A DNA stretch of 64,000 nt, taken from positions 2,416,874-2,480,873 of the forward strand of contig CP070758.1 in assembly GCA_020348925.1 (NCBI GenBank), given 5' to 3'. The notes beneath the pieces are model-generated. The model did not search any database. It saw only the letters and a program-made list of their open reading frames with translations, and was not told where the DNA came from. The first letter of the stretch is position 1. Each line of letters begins with the position of its first letter. Both the position numbers and the translations under genes were made by a program. This stretch comes from Gemmatimonadota bacterium (GTDB taxonomy: Bacteria; JBHIER01; G020348925). Shown piece after piece: positions 7,877 through 16,399 of the stretch.

Positions 7877-7905
7877 TTGACACGAAAGGAATTTGTTCCT
7901 ACATT
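7877..7905 (+). promoter_or_regulatory. Possible promoter with palindrome in spacer
   Basis: TTGACA (7877-7882), 17 bp, TACATT (7900-7905, 4/6). The spacer contains the palindrome AGGAA-TTTG-TTCCT (7887-7900), placed where a repressor could block polymerase. Likely drives the catalase transcript with a ~410-nt leader. Confidence 0.4.
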
Positions 7906-7950
7906 ATTTCCGATCCCATGCAATTCATTCCCGCCAGGTGGGTGATTCAA

Positions 7951-8085
7951 ATGAACCTGAAGAGACAGCGCCGTATGCTTCAACGTTGTAAAGTGTTTGA
8001 CATGGAGACGGGGTATTGTCGGATGAAGGGAGGCTTCTCCAAACAGGAGAGTCCACACCTCAGGGCTGACAACCCTGCGAAATGA
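7951..8085 (+). CDS. Possible 44-residue Cys-containing small protein
   Basis: ATG to TGA open frame with aggtggg 8 nt upstream. The product is basic at the N-terminus and includes RCKVFDMETGYCRMKGGF, with two Cys (residues 13 and 23) and a Gly-rich turn that looks protein-like rather than random. It could be a small metal-binding or regulatory protein expressed ahead of catalase. No family recognised; conservation is untested, so a chance ORF in the leader remains possible. Confidence 0.35.
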   Translation: MNLKRQRRMLQRCKVFDMETGYCRMKGGFSKQESPHLRADNPAK

Positions 8086-8270
8086 CGCTGAAACGTACCA
8101 TTGTTTTGGGACGCGACATATGGGTGACGAGGGGAACGGACACATCGTTTTGAGATCGTCGTCCACTGTCACTTGTTCACGGAAGCGGTAATCAATCGTG
8201 ACATGACAGGTTCCTGTAAAGTGTGTCGCACCCGGAACAATGTGTATCCCTGGCAGGGGCAGAGGGAACC

Positions 8271-8309
8271 TTCACATCATGAAGCGGAGAGATGTTCCAT
8301 TGATGTGAA
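8271..8309 (+). promoter_or_regulatory. Inverted repeat just upstream of the catalase ribosome binding site
   Basis: TTCACATCA (8271-8279) and TGATGTGAA (8301-8309) are perfect 9-bp complementary arms with a 21-nt spacer. They end 2-3 nt before aaaggaggg of the catalase gene. A third partial copy, ttcacatg, spans the start codon and could pair competitively. This could be an operator or an mRNA hairpin controlling translation. Confidence 0.45.
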
Positions 8310-8324
8310 AAAAGGAGGGTTCAC

Positions 8325-9836
8325 ATGGCAAAGAAGAAAAAAAATCTGACGACCGCTTTTGGAATTCCGGTGGGTGATGACCAGAACAGCCAAACCGCCG
8401 GTGACCGAGGGCCGGTTCTGATGCAGGACGTTCACCTGCTGGAGAAGCTGGCCCATTTCGACCGAGAGCGCATCCCGGAACGCGTGGTGCATGCCAAGGG
8501 TGCTGGTGCGGGCGGTTATTTCGAGGTGACCGCCGACGTGACAAAGTATACCAAGGCCAAGTTCTTTTCCGACATCGGCAAGCGCACGGAGATCTTCGCC
8601 CGCTTTTCAACGGTGGGTGGAGAGAAGGGTTCTGCGGATGCCGCGCGCGATCCCAGGGGGTTCGCCGTCAAGTTTTATACCGAGGAGGGCAACTACGACT
8701 TTGTGGGCAACAACACGCCGGTGTTCTTCATTCGTGACCCGCTCAAGTTCCCCGACTTCATCCACACCCAGAAGCGGCACCCGGCCACAAATCTCCCGGA
8801 TCCGGATATGTTCTGGGATTTTCTGTCCCTCACCCCGGAATCGATCCACCAGGTGACCATCCTCTTCTCCGACCGGGGGACGCCTGCCACCTACCGCCAC
8901 ATGAACGGCTACTCCAGTCACACGTTCAAGTGGTACAACAAGAAAGGAGAGTCCTTCTGGGTCCAGTATCATTTCAAGACCGACCAGGGTATCAAGAACC
9001 TTACCCGGGAGGAGGCGACGCGCATCTCAGGGGAGGATCCGAATAACGCCACCCGGGACCTGTACGAGGCCATCGAGCGGGGCGAGTATCCCTCCTGGAC
9101 ACTCGAAATGCAGATCATGACGCAGGAGCAGGCAAAAGACTACCGTTTCGACATTTTTGACATCACTAAGGTCTGGCCTCATGGAGACGTTCCGCCCATC
9201 AAAGTGGGTCGTCTGGTACTGAATCGCAATCCGGTCAATTACTTCGCAGAAGTGGAGCAAGCCGCCTTCTGTCCGGGGAATCTGGTGCCGGGCATCGCCG
9301 CCTCGCCGGATAAGATGCTTCAGGCCCGGCTCTTCTCCTATCACGACACTCACATCCACCGTCTGGGACCCAACTATCACCTGCTTCCTGTGAACGCGCC
9401 CAAGAACGCGCCGGAGAGCAGTTACCAGCGTGACGGCTTCATGCGGACCGACGTCAACGGCGGCGGCGGACCCAATTACTGGCCGAATAGCTTCGGGGGA
9501 CCGGAACCAGACCCGGGTGCTCTGGAACCACCCTTCGAGGTCTCCGGACATGCGGCCCGTCATCCTTACACCCATCCCAACGACGATTTCGTCCAGGCCG
9601 GGGATCTGTATCACAAGGTGATGACGGACGAGGATCGCGATCACCTTGTAGGCAACATTGTGGATCACCTGGGTGGAGCGCAGAGGCGCATTCAAGTGCG
9701 TCAGACAGCCCTCTTCCATAAGGCCGACCCCGATTACGGTCGCCGCGTGGCCGAGGGATTGGGCCTGGACGTGAAGGAGGTCGAGCGTCTGGCCGAAATG
9801 TCCCAGGAGGACCGGGCTGAAACAACATCACAATAA
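8325..9836 (+). CDS. katA: Monofunctional heme catalase
   Basis: 503 residues, small-subunit (clade 3 size) catalase that dismutates hydrogen peroxide. The active-site His is in [18 protein letters not shown] (His56). The distal Asn region is [20 protein letters not shown]. The proximal heme Tyr motif is [18 protein letters not shown]. Codons here end in G/C much more often than in the flanking rubrerythrin genes, which suggests later acquisition. It has a perfect ribosome site and is followed 25 bp later by ferritin. A catalase beside rubrerythrin and superoxide reductase gives a high-capacity route for large peroxide loads. Confidence 0.97.
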   Translation: MAKKKKNLTTAFGIPVGDDQNSQTAGDRGPVLMQDVHLLEKLAHFDRERIPERVVHAKGAGAGGYFEVTADVTKYTKAKFFSDIGKRTEIFARFSTVGGEKGSADAARDPRGFAVKFYTEEGNYDFVGNNTPVFFIRDPLKFPDFIHTQKRHPATNLPDPDMFWDFLSLTPESIHQVTILFSDRGTPATYRHMNGYSSHTFKWYNKKGESFWVQYHFKTDQGIKNLTREEATRISGEDPNNATRDLYEAIERGEYPSWTLEMQIMTQEQAKDYRFDIFDITKVWPHGDVPPIKVGRLVLNRNPVNYFAEVEQAAFCPGNLVPGIAASPDKMLQARLFSYHDTHIHRLGPNYHLLPVNAPKNAPESSYQRDGFMRTDVNGGGGPNYWPNSFGGPEPDPGALEPPFEVSGHAARHPYTHPNDDFVQAGDLYHKVMTDEDRDHLVGNIVDHLGGAQRRIQVRQTALFHKADPDYGRRVAEGLGLDVKEVERLAEMSQEDRAETTSQ

Positions 9837-9861
9837 GATTGATGTGGAAAGGAGGTTTGTT

Positions 9862-10380
9862 ATGTTGAGTAAAAAGATGGTGAAGGCGCTGAACGAACAG
9901 ATCAATAAGGAGATCTATTCGGCCTATCTGTACATGTCGATGTCGTCCTATAGCGACTCAATCGGATTGAAGGGCTTTGCCAACTGGTTCATGGTCCAGT
10001 ACCAGGAAGAGATGGAGCACGCCATGCGGTTCTACAATTACGTTCAGGAACAGGGTGAACAGGTAACGCTGATGGCTATCGACCAACCTGAAACGAAGTT
10101 TGCATCGCCGTTGGCCTTGTTTGAAAAGACTCTGGAGCATGAGAAGTACGTCACCAAACGGATCAACACATTGGTTGATCAGGCCATGAAGGAGAACGAT
10201 CATGCCACCCGGATTTTCCTCCAGTGGTTCGTGACCGAGCAGGTCGAAGAAGAAGCCAATGCCTCGGATATCATTGGGAAGTTGAAGCTTGTGGGGAAGG
10301 ACAGCAGTGGCTTGTTGATGGTGGACCAGGAGTTGGCTGCGAGGACGTTCACGCCCTCATTGGGGAAGGGGGAGGAGTGA
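9862..10380 (+). CDS. ftnA: Non-heme ferritin
   Basis: 172 residues, the usual length for bacterial FtnA, which forms a 24-subunit shell oxidising and storing iron. The ferroxidase residues lie in LNEQINKEIYSAYLYMSMS and WFMVQYQEEMEHAMRFYNYV, with the third-helix Glu in FVTEQVEEEAN. The start at 9862 follows aaaggagg. Co-location with catalase limits Fenton chemistry by removing both free iron and peroxide. Confidence 0.95.
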   Translation: MLSKKMVKALNEQINKEIYSAYLYMSMSSYSDSIGLKGFANWFMVQYQEEMEHAMRFYNYVQEQGEQVTLMAIDQPETKFASPLALFEKTLEHEKYVTKRINTLVDQAMKENDHATRIFLQWFVTEQVEEEANASDIIGKLKLVGKDSSGLLMVDQELAARTFTPSLGKGEE

Positions 10381-10436
10381 GGCGTCACTGCTCGTAAACT
10401 GAAATTCATGAATTCTACATTTTGAGGAGGTGTCCA

Positions 10437-10802
10437 ATGGCGAAATTTGGGGATATTCTCAATCCTCCTGAGAAAGAGGGGAAAGAGAAGCACGTGCCGG
10501 TGATCGAGGCTCCGTCTTCTGTGAAGGCAGGAGAGGCGTTTGATGTGACCGTCGTTGTCGGAAAGGAAGTGGCCCATCCCAACACCATCGAGCACCATAT
10601 CAAGTGGATTCAAATCTACGCTTCCATTGAAGGGCGGCCGAACAACCCTGTTCACGTCGCCACATTTGACGTCGGGCCCACTTTTGGAGATCCGAAAGTG
10701 ACGTTTCCCATGAAACTTGAAAACAGCGCCAGCATCTTTGCCTTAGAGTACTGCAACATTCATGGTGTATGGGAGAACTCAGTCGACATAACAGTTGAAT
10801 GA
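10437..10802 (+). CDS. sorA: Superoxide reductase, neelaredoxin type
   Basis: 121 residues, lacking the N-terminal desulforedoxin domain, so a 1Fe (class II) superoxide reductase. It reduces superoxide to peroxide without making oxygen, using electrons from rubredoxin. Seen: EKHVPVIEAP (the Glu-Lys active-site loop and first His), TIEHHIKWIQIY (equatorial His ligands) and CNIHGVWEN (axial Cys106 and His109). Strong aggagg just upstream. Its product, hydrogen peroxide, is handled by the catalase and rubrerythrins nearby. The missing desulforedoxin module occurs as a free gene at 15228. Confidence 0.95.
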   Translation: MAKFGDILNPPEKEGKEKHVPVIEAPSSVKAGEAFDVTVVVGKEVAHPNTIEHHIKWIQIYASIEGRPNNPVHVATFDVGPTFGDPKVTFPMKLENSASIFALEYCNIHGVWENSVDITVE

Positions 10803-10893
10803 GTCAGGTAACGGAGCGAAGAATTTTCGTGACGGTGTATCGAACTGACGGTTGGGAGCGGAACGCGCGACACACGGAAAGGAGAAACGAAGC

Positions 10894-11196
10894 ATGGCGG
10901 AGGAGGCAGTAAAGGTATCTCCAGAGGTATGCGCCTGGGTTGATGAGGACCATACAAAGATACATCTTGAGATATCTCTTCCAGGTGTGAAGAAAAAGGA
11001 TATAAAGCTCAAGATGCATGAGGACAGTTTTAACCTCACTGCACCAAGAACGGATTTCGAGTATGTTACCGCTTTGTCCTTCTGTTGCCCGGTAAGACCG
11101 GAAAAAGCGGAGGCGAGGTATGAGGACGGTCTTCTCAAAATTGAAATTCCGTTCAAGGATCCCATGGAGGATGTTGTCGAAATAGCAGTGACGTGA
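10894..11196 (+). CDS. Small heat-shock protein, Hsp20/alpha-crystallin-like
   Basis: 100 residues, essentially one alpha-crystallin/CS-type beta-sandwich. Recognisable stretches are IHLEISLPGVKKKDIKLKM, a hydrophobic core strand, and YEDGLLKIEIPF (the conserved GxLxIxIP-type motif). Such proteins hold unfolding clients under stress. It is shorter than typical Hsp20 because the N-terminal arm and C-terminal extension are minimal. The start at 10894 follows aaaggag. Confidence 0.8.
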   Translation: MAEEAVKVSPEVCAWVDEDHTKIHLEISLPGVKKKDIKLKMHEDSFNLTAPRTDFEYVTALSFCCPVRPEKAEARYEDGLLKIEIPFKDPMEDVVEIAVT

Positions 11197-11245
11197 GAGG
11201 GTGTCGATCGGTGAGATGATCTTCAGGTAGCAAAAGGCGAAAGGC

Positions 11246-12007
11246 ATGGAAAACAATGTTGGCCTGGCCTTACTACTCACGGCTGTGGCAGGCCTTTCCA
11301 CGACCATCGGAAGCGGACTGGGCTTAATTTTTCGAGAACCTGAGCGGCGCTTCATGGGGTTCACGTTGGGCTTCTCAGCAGGCGTAATGATCCTGGTCTC
11401 CTTTGTTGAATTGCTTCAGGGTAGCATCGAATCGATTGGATTTCTGTTCGCACATATGGGGTTCATCCTCGGGATGGGGGGATTCTTTCTTATCGATTTT
11501 ATTGTGCCCCACGATTACATCGGCCAGCACGATCATCCTCAGGGTCAGTCCGGTGACCGATTCATGCGGATTGGTTTGCTGGTCGCAGTAGGGATCGGGA
11601 TCCATAACTTTCCTGAAGGCATGGCCACTTTTACCGGTGCTCTCAAGGACATACGATTGGGAATTGCTCTTGCCGTGGCCATTGCCATACACAACATTCC
11701 CGAAGGGCTGGCAGTATCGGTTCCAGTCTATGCGGCCACCGGCAGCCGTAAAAAAGCGTTTCTCTGGTCCTTTTTATCCGGAGTGAGCGAGCCGGCGGGA
11801 GCGGCGTTGGCCGCACTTGTTCTCCTACCAATTTTGACGCCAATCCTCTTGGGTTGGATTCTTGCGGGTGTCGCAGGCGTAATGGTGGCGATATCACTCG
11901 ATGAGCTTATGCCGGCGGCCAAATCATTCGATACCGAGCATATTCCGATCCTTGGTGTCATTGTTGGCATGTCCGTAATGGCACTCAGCCTTTGGATGTT
12001 GAAGTGA
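11246..12007 (+). CDS. zupT: ZIP-family metal transporter (ZupT-like)
   Basis: 253 residues with about eight membrane helices. The two ZIP signature helices are GIGIHNFPEGMATF and AIAIHNIPEGLAVSVPV, whose His/Glu residues bind the transported divalent metal; a cytoplasmic His-rich loop (DYIGQHDHPQG) precedes them. ZupT-type proteins import zinc, iron or manganese. In this island, import of manganese or iron for the diiron proteins and regulator is plausible but inferred. Confidence 0.9.
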   Translation: MENNVGLALLLTAVAGLSTTIGSGLGLIFREPERRFMGFTLGFSAGVMILVSFVELLQGSIESIGFLFAHMGFILGMGGFFLIDFIVPHDYIGQHDHPQGQSGDRFMRIGLLVAVGIGIHNFPEGMATFTGALKDIRLGIALAVAIAIHNIPEGLAVSVPVYAATGSRKKAFLWSFLSGVSEPAGAALAALVLLPILTPILLGWILAGVAGVMVAISLDELMPAAKSFDTEHIPILGVIVGMSVMALSLWMLK

Positions 12008-12126
12008 AAACTGAAATACGGTCAAGGCACAAACAGAACGCACCATTCTGTTGAAGAGGAGGTGAAATCGTTGAGAGTAGAACTCCTGTAAGGCAGGGGT
12101 GACGCTCCTTCAAGGAGAACTTTCGA

Positions 12127-12897
12127 ATGAAGCGATATGTGCTGTTGTTATCGGTTTGGATCCTGGGAATAACTTTTTCTCTCGATGCCTGGGCTGCAGG
12201 TTTTAAAGTTTACGGATATAAGACTCGGAAACAGGGGGAAATCGAGCTCGTCTATTTCAACAACTTTTTTGCCAAGAGCGATCTGATGCAGTCGTTCTTC
12301 GGGAAAACAGTGGAGAAGAAAGGGCATCTTTCGCATTCCCTCGAGATCGAATACGGTTTTACGAATCGGTGGACTGTATCGGCCTATGTGGATTTCGAGC
12401 AACCGGAGGGTCAGGGAATACGGTATACCCGCATGCGAAGTGTCTTCTTCAGATATCGTTTTTTCGAGAAGGGGGATCGCTTCCTCGATGCGGCGATATA
12501 CTGTGAGTACTATCTTCCCAGGAAGAGGTACAAAAATGAAGAAGAGCTGGAAATCAAGCTGATCCTGGAGAAAGAGACCGGTCCGTTCACAATCGACCTC
12601 AATCCATCGGTCGAGAAAGCAACGAGTGGACCGGAGATAGGGGAGGGGCTCAAATTCAACTATGCATCAGGTGTCTATCACAATCTCTCACCGAAGGTGC
12701 GGGCCGGATTGGAATTTTACGGCAAAATCGGTGAGCTGGGTGCACCGGAAGAGATGCGTCGGCAACGTCACTGGATCTTCCCGGCGCTGAAGGTAAAACT
12801 TCCGAAGCGAATCGGTTGGGATATTGGTGCCGGTTTCGGATTGACCGAGGCAAGTGATGATGTCGTCCTAAAGAGCATTACCTCAATCGTGTTTTAG
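12127..12897 (+). CDS. Predicted outer-membrane beta-barrel protein
   Basis: 256 residues with a signal peptide (YVLLLSVWILGITF ending at DAWAA). The rest alternates hydrophobic and polar residues in amphipathic strands and ends in an aromatic residue (SITSIVF), the usual barrel-insertion signature. Motifs such as SLEIEYGFTNRWTVSAYVDF resemble copper-resistance/transporter-like barrels of unknown substrate. The adjacent ZIP transporter hints at metal movement, but this is inference only. Confidence 0.7.
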   Translation: MKRYVLLLSVWILGITFSLDAWAAGFKVYGYKTRKQGEIELVYFNNFFAKSDLMQSFFGKTVEKKGHLSHSLEIEYGFTNRWTVSAYVDFEQPEGQGIRYTRMRSVFFRYRFFEKGDRFLDAAIYCEYYLPRKRYKNEEELEIKLILEKETGPFTIDLNPSVEKATSGPEIGEGLKFNYASGVYHNLSPKVRAGLEFYGKIGELGAPEEMRRQRHWIFPALKVKLPKRIGWDIGAGFGLTEASDDVVLKSITSIVF

Positions 12898-12972
12898 CGG
12901 GAATGTCGTCTGATGCTTGGTTCGGTTTCTGCTCGTTCTTGAAAAGGTGTTTTTGACAACGAGGAGGTGTGT

Positions 12973-13446
12973 ATGTCTCATCATTATCCGAAAGTGGGCG
13001 AAAAGGCCCCGGATTTTGAACTCCCCGCCGTTGGGGACAAGAGGGTCAGATTGAGCAATTTCGCAGGGGAAAAAAACGTGATTCTCTCGTTCCATCCTCT
13101 GGCCTGGACCGGACTCTGCGCCGCCCAGATGCAGGATCTTGAAAAGAATATTGAGAAGTGGATTGAGACGGATACAGTTGCCCTGGGTGTCAGTGTCGAC
13201 AGTATTCCGACAAAGGATGCCTGGGCAGATTCGCTGGGGGTGACGCACGTTGAATTCCTCTCGGATTTTGAACCAAAGGGGGAGGTTGCTCAGATGTACG
13301 GCGTCTATCGCGAGAATGGTTTTAGCGAACGGGCCATTTTCGTCATCGACCGGGAAGGGACCATACGTTTTGCCAAAGTGTATCCGATCAAGGAGAAACC
13401 CGACCTGTCGGAGATCTTTCCGGTTTTAGAAACTCGGAAATCATAG
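12973..13446 (+). CDS. 1-Cys peroxiredoxin (AhpC/TSA family, AhpE/BCP-like)
   Basis: 157 residues with a thioredoxin-fold peroxiredoxin core. APDFELPAVGDKRVRL opens the fold. HPLAWTGLCAAQM contains the PxxxTxxC motif with peroxidatic Cys49; DREGTIRFAKVYP is the typical later strand. Cys49 is the only cysteine, so it works by a one-Cys mechanism needing an external thiol or disulfide reductase. The candidate selenocysteine oxidoreductase at 4977 is an obvious potential partner (inference). gaggagg precedes ATG 12973. Confidence 0.92.
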   Translation: MSHHYPKVGEKAPDFELPAVGDKRVRLSNFAGEKNVILSFHPLAWTGLCAAQMQDLEKNIEKWIETDTVALGVSVDSIPTKDAWADSLGVTHVEFLSDFEPKGEVAQMYGVYRENGFSERAIFVIDREGTIRFAKVYPIKEKPDLSEIFPVLETRKS

Positions 13447-13487
13447 ATTCGCCTTGGGGAATCATGTAACAGACAAGGAACAGTGAC

Positions 13488-14021
13488 ATGCGCGAGAAAA
13501 GATTGTCTCGAAGAGGTTTTGTGAAACAGGCAACTCTGGGTGCTGCGGCTCTGGGTGTTTCGGGGATGACTTGGACTGGAGAAAAAACAGCTCGGGTGTT
13601 TCCCGGAAAAATGGAGCCAACCGAAGTTGTTCGGCTCCTCAACCAGGACATTACGGGAGAGATCGACGCCATTCTCACTTACATGAGAAATGCATTCATC
13701 ATCCCCCAGTGCGAGGCACGTTGTGAGATGGAGGAGATCGGCAAGGATGAGATGAGGCACGTGGAATGGCTTTCGGGTTTGGTGACCGATTTCGGCGGAA
13801 TTCCGACCATGGAACACCACGAGCTTTCTTTTGGGGGGGATAGTCCTAGGGATTTTCTCAAGCGGGCGATTGCGCTGGAAAAAGGCGCCATTGCCCAGTA
13901 CAAAGATCATAGTGAACAGATCGATCACAGGGAAGTGGTAGAGTACTTGGAGGTCATCCTGTGGGAGGAGGAGAAGCATCTGAAGGAATTTGAGGAGCTC
14001 CTTGAGGATATGATGGAATAG
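13488..14021 (+). CDS. Tat-exported ferritin-like diiron protein
   Basis: 177 residues. The N-terminus has a perfect twin-arginine motif, LSRRGFVKQ, and a hydrophobic stretch (ATLGAAALGVSG), so the folded protein is probably exported with its metal in place. The mature part has two half-sites: Glu in GEIDAILTY with ExxH in GKDEMRHVEWL, and Glu in IALEKGAIAQY with ExxH in WEEEKHLKEFEEL. A periplasmic diiron peroxidase or iron-oxidising protein fits. It is the only exported member of the local diiron family. Confidence 0.83.
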   Translation: MREKRLSRRGFVKQATLGAAALGVSGMTWTGEKTARVFPGKMEPTEVVRLLNQDITGEIDAILTYMRNAFIIPQCEARCEMEEIGKDEMRHVEWLSGLVTDFGGIPTMEHHELSFGGDSPRDFLKRAIALEKGAIAQYKDHSEQIDHREVVEYLEVILWEEEKHLKEFEELLEDMME

Positions 14022-14119
14022 GCCTCCTCGTGCAAAAATGGTGTTTTCTATTGTACCAAGTTGTTATTTTAAACGGAGTATTGCGTTCTTCATAGTTGGT
14101 ATAGATCCAAAGGAGGTAC

Positions 14120-14602
14120 ATGATGGCCGTTCTGTTTTCTGCGCGTGAAATTGTCGAAGCCGCTGTTGAGAAGGAAAGGAAGAGAAAGGGGTTCTATTCG
14201 AATGTGTCGGAGTTGAGCGAAAATGAAGAAATGAAGGACCTGTTTCGATTCCTGACAGAAGAGGAACAGAGGCATGTTGAGTCCTTTCTCAACATCCGGG
14301 ATCGCCTCCCTGAAGCATCACACACCATTGAGTATTCTGAAGAAATGCAGGCCTATATGGACTCCGTCATTGACGATCGCCTCTATTCCGATATTGATTC
14401 AAAGGGTTTTGTCCAAAAAGCCATAGATGCCAAAAACGTTTTCCGTTTGGCCATCGGTTTTGAGAAAGATGCGATCCTGTACTTCAGAGAATTTCTGCCC
14501 TATCTGTCTGAATCGGACCGGAAGGTCGTGGAGGAACTGATTGAACAGGAAAAAGGCCATATTCGGAGGCTCTCAGATATGAAGAAGCGGATGGCTGAAT
14601 AG
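14120..14602 (+). CDS. Rubrerythrin-like diiron protein, paralog 4
   Basis: 160 residues with the double half-site layout: Glu in AAVEKERKRKGFY and ExxH in LTEEEQRHVESF, then Glu in AIGFEKDAILYF and ExxH in IEQEKGHIRRL. No rubredoxin domain. caaaggagg precedes the ATG pair at 14120/14123. The first half is more diverged than in its neighbours. Closest in pattern to the 15905 protein, suggesting one of several local duplications. Confidence 0.8.
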   Translation: MMAVLFSAREIVEAAVEKERKRKGFYSNVSELSENEEMKDLFRFLTEEEQRHVESFLNIRDRLPEASHTIEYSEEMQAYMDSVIDDRLYSDIDSKGFVQKAIDAKNVFRLAIGFEKDAILYFREFLPYLSESDRKVVEELIEQEKGHIRRLSDMKKRMAE

Positions 14603-14622
14603 GATTAAAGGAGGATGGTAGC

Positions 14623-15159
14623 ATGGGAGAAACTGTGGGATGCCCGACAGAAATATTGGAGTATGCCCTCACACTGGAGAAAGATGGCTACGACTTCTAT
14701 TGCAGCGCCAGCGAGAAGGTTGCGAATCCTATAGGAAAAAAGATGCTGGCGTGGTTGGCCAAAGAGGAAACAGAGCATATTAAGACGCTGACAAAGGCCC
14801 TCAAAAGTATGCAGGAGGAGGGGAAGTTGGCCTGCTCGGAGGAGGAGCTCGAGAGGGCCGATACATTCAGATTTCGAACGATGTTCAGCCAAGCCAAGGA
14901 GAAGGTCAAGGCCCTCGTCCCAGCAGATGCGGATGATCTCAAAGCCCTGGAAATTGCCATGGAAATGGAAAACAAAGGGTACACCTTTTATAAAGATTCG
15001 GTGAAAGAGGTTGATGATCCTGAAGGAAAAGCTCTTCTTGAATCGTTGGCACAGGATGAATCTGACCACTACGATGCGCTTCAAAACACCTATACCTATC
15101 TGAAAACGCCTGATCTCTGGTTCGCCTGGGAGGAGGGGCATATGTACGAGGCCGGATAA
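14623..15159 (+). CDS. Rubrerythrin-like diiron protein, paralog 5
   Basis: 178 residues. Half-sites: Glu in ALTLEKDGYDFY with ExxH in KEETEHIKTL, and Glu in AMEMENKGYTFY with ExxH in QDESDHYDALQ. A linker of ~40 charged residues separates them. The C-terminal LWFAWEEGHMYEAG resembles the tail of the 3878 protein (PYWFSADEHRMMES), so the two may share ancestry. Only 20 bp separate it from the preceding gene. Confidence 0.8.
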   Translation: MGETVGCPTEILEYALTLEKDGYDFYCSASEKVANPIGKKMLAWLAKEETEHIKTLTKALKSMQEEGKLACSEEELERADTFRFRTMFSQAKEKVKALVPADADDLKALEIAMEMENKGYTFYKDSVKEVDDPEGKALLESLAQDESDHYDALQNTYTYLKTPDLWFAWEEGHMYEAG

Positions 15160-15227
15160 GAAACAAGAAAAAGATCTCCGAGGTTTCCGAGACTTCGGAC
15201 GTCTGATGATGAAAGGAGGTGATTTTC

Positions 15228-15344
15228 ATGGCGGAGCAAGGGAAAACCTATGTATGTAACATCTGTGGACAGGAAGTCACTGTCACAAAAGCAGGCGTGG
15301 GGACGCTCGTCTGTTGCAACAAGCCGATGGAAGTGAACGAGTGA
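15228..15344 (+). CDS. Desulforedoxin (Fe(SCys)4 mini-protein)
   Basis: 38 residues, matching free-standing desulforedoxin. Four cysteines occur as VCNICGQ and LVCCNKPM, the CxxC...CC pattern that binds one iron in a distorted tetrahedral site. The same module is the N-terminal domain of 2Fe superoxide reductases; here it is encoded separately from the 1Fe superoxide reductase at 10437. Strong aaaggaggt upstream of ATG 15228. Probable electron donor within the island. Confidence 0.92.
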   Translation: MAEQGKTYVCNICGQEVTVTKAGVGTLVCCNKPMEVNE

Positions 15345-15413
15345 AAGAAATCGTGATATGGACAGCGCTCTTTTTTTGAGCAGACATTCGTGTCTATCTG
15401 AACGGAGGTGACA

Positions 15414-15866
15414 ATGGAGCACAAGGAATTTCAGGACGTGTTGACATTTGCCATTGAAAAGGAAGAGGAAGCGGCCGCTTTTTATCAGGAAGCGAGCCGG
15501 AAAGCCGAAAAGTCTCACATGAAGGAGGCTTTTCTGAGTATGGCGGAAGAAGAACAGAAACACAAGGAACTGCTCACGAATCTCGATGTGGAAAAAGTTG
15601 CCGAGAAAAAAATCGAGAGTGTCGCGGATTTGAAGATCTCCGATTATCTTGTGGATGTAAAGTACAGCCCTGATATGGAGTATCAGGATGTATTGATTCT
15701 GGCCATGAAACGGGAGAAGAAGGCCTTTCAGCTCTATACGAACATTGCGGACCGGACGGACGACACTGACATACAAAAGCTGTTTCAGGTTCTGGCCCAG
15801 GAGGAGGCCAAGCACAAGCTGAAGCTGGAGACCGAATACGATGAACATGTCATGGAGGGCTATTAA
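15414..15866 (+). CDS. Rubrerythrin-like diiron protein, paralog 6
   Basis: 150 residues, the most compact two-half-site member. Glu in FAIEKEEEAAAFY with ExxH in AEEEQKHKELL, and Glu in AMKREKKAFQLY with ExxH in AQEEAKHKLKLE. No rubredoxin domain and no Cys, so electrons must come from elsewhere. Start ATG 15414 is preceded by ggagg; the upstream in-frame GTG at 15408 overlaps that site. Confidence 0.83.
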   Translation: MEHKEFQDVLTFAIEKEEEAAAFYQEASRKAEKSHMKEAFLSMAEEEQKHKELLTNLDVEKVAEKKIESVADLKISDYLVDVKYSPDMEYQDVLILAMKREKKAFQLYTNIADRTDDTDIQKLFQVLAQEEAKHKLKLETEYDEHVMEGY

Positions 15867-15904
15867 TCGGCCGGATGATGCGTGATACATAGGAGGGAGT
15901 CAAC

Positions 15905-16399
15905 ATGACGATCTATTGGTCCGGGGAAGAGATCCTCGAAATGGCCGTTCAGATAGAAAAGAATGGTGTGGATTTCTACCTGGGACTGGCCGAGTCGGCG
16001 AAAGATGATAACATGAGAGGACTGATGCAATACCTGGCCGAAGAGGAAAAGAAGCACATGGCCATCTTTCGGAAATTGTCCGGTGTGTCTGACCAAGAGC
16101 ACCTGAAAAACCTGTACGAGCTTCAGTATGGTGAGGAAGGGCGTCTCTACCTCAAAGCATTGGCCGACACGAAGATTTTTGCTGATTCCAACGAAGCGGC
16201 GCACTGGGCCAGGGGGGCGGAAAATCCCTCAGAGGCCCTGGGGACAGCGATCGATCTGGAGAAGGATTCTATCCTTTTCTATCAGGAAATGCGGAATTTC
16301 GTGCGTGCCGATGACCGGAACCTCGTTGATGAGATCATCAACGAAGAAAAAAAGCACATTCAGACGTTGGCCACGTTGAAAAAGGAATGTCTTTCATAG
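15905..16399 (+). CDS. Rubrerythrin-like diiron protein, paralog 7
   Basis: 164 residues. Half-sites: Glu in AVQIEKNGVDFY with ExxH in AEEEKKHMAIF, and Glu in AIDLEKDSILFYQEM with ExxH in NEEKKHIQTLATL. The middle segment (EEGRLYLKALADTKIF) matches the 14120 protein in position and style. aggaggg precedes the ATG. Function as for the other members: peroxide reduction or iron oxidation, inferred. Confidence 0.82.
   Translation: MTIYWSGEEILEMAVQIEKNGVDFYLGLAESAKDDNMRGLMQYLAEEEKKHMAIFRKLSGVSDQEHLKNLYELQYGEEGRLYLKALADTKIFADSNEAAHWARGAENPSEALGTAIDLEKDSILFYQEMRNFVRADDRNLVDEIINEEKKHIQTLATLKKECLS

Larger units (their letters stand above)
7825..8324. other. 500-bp region upstream of catalase: promoter, possible small ORF, hairpin
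   Basis: A long gap for this compact island. It holds a promoter-like pair at 7877-7905, a possible 44-codon ORF at 7951-8085 and a 9-bp inverted repeat just ahead of the catalase ribosome site (8271-8309). A minus-strand open frame over this region overlaps the 3' end of the cytochrome gene and resembles no family; I treat it as spurious. Confidence 0.5.
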
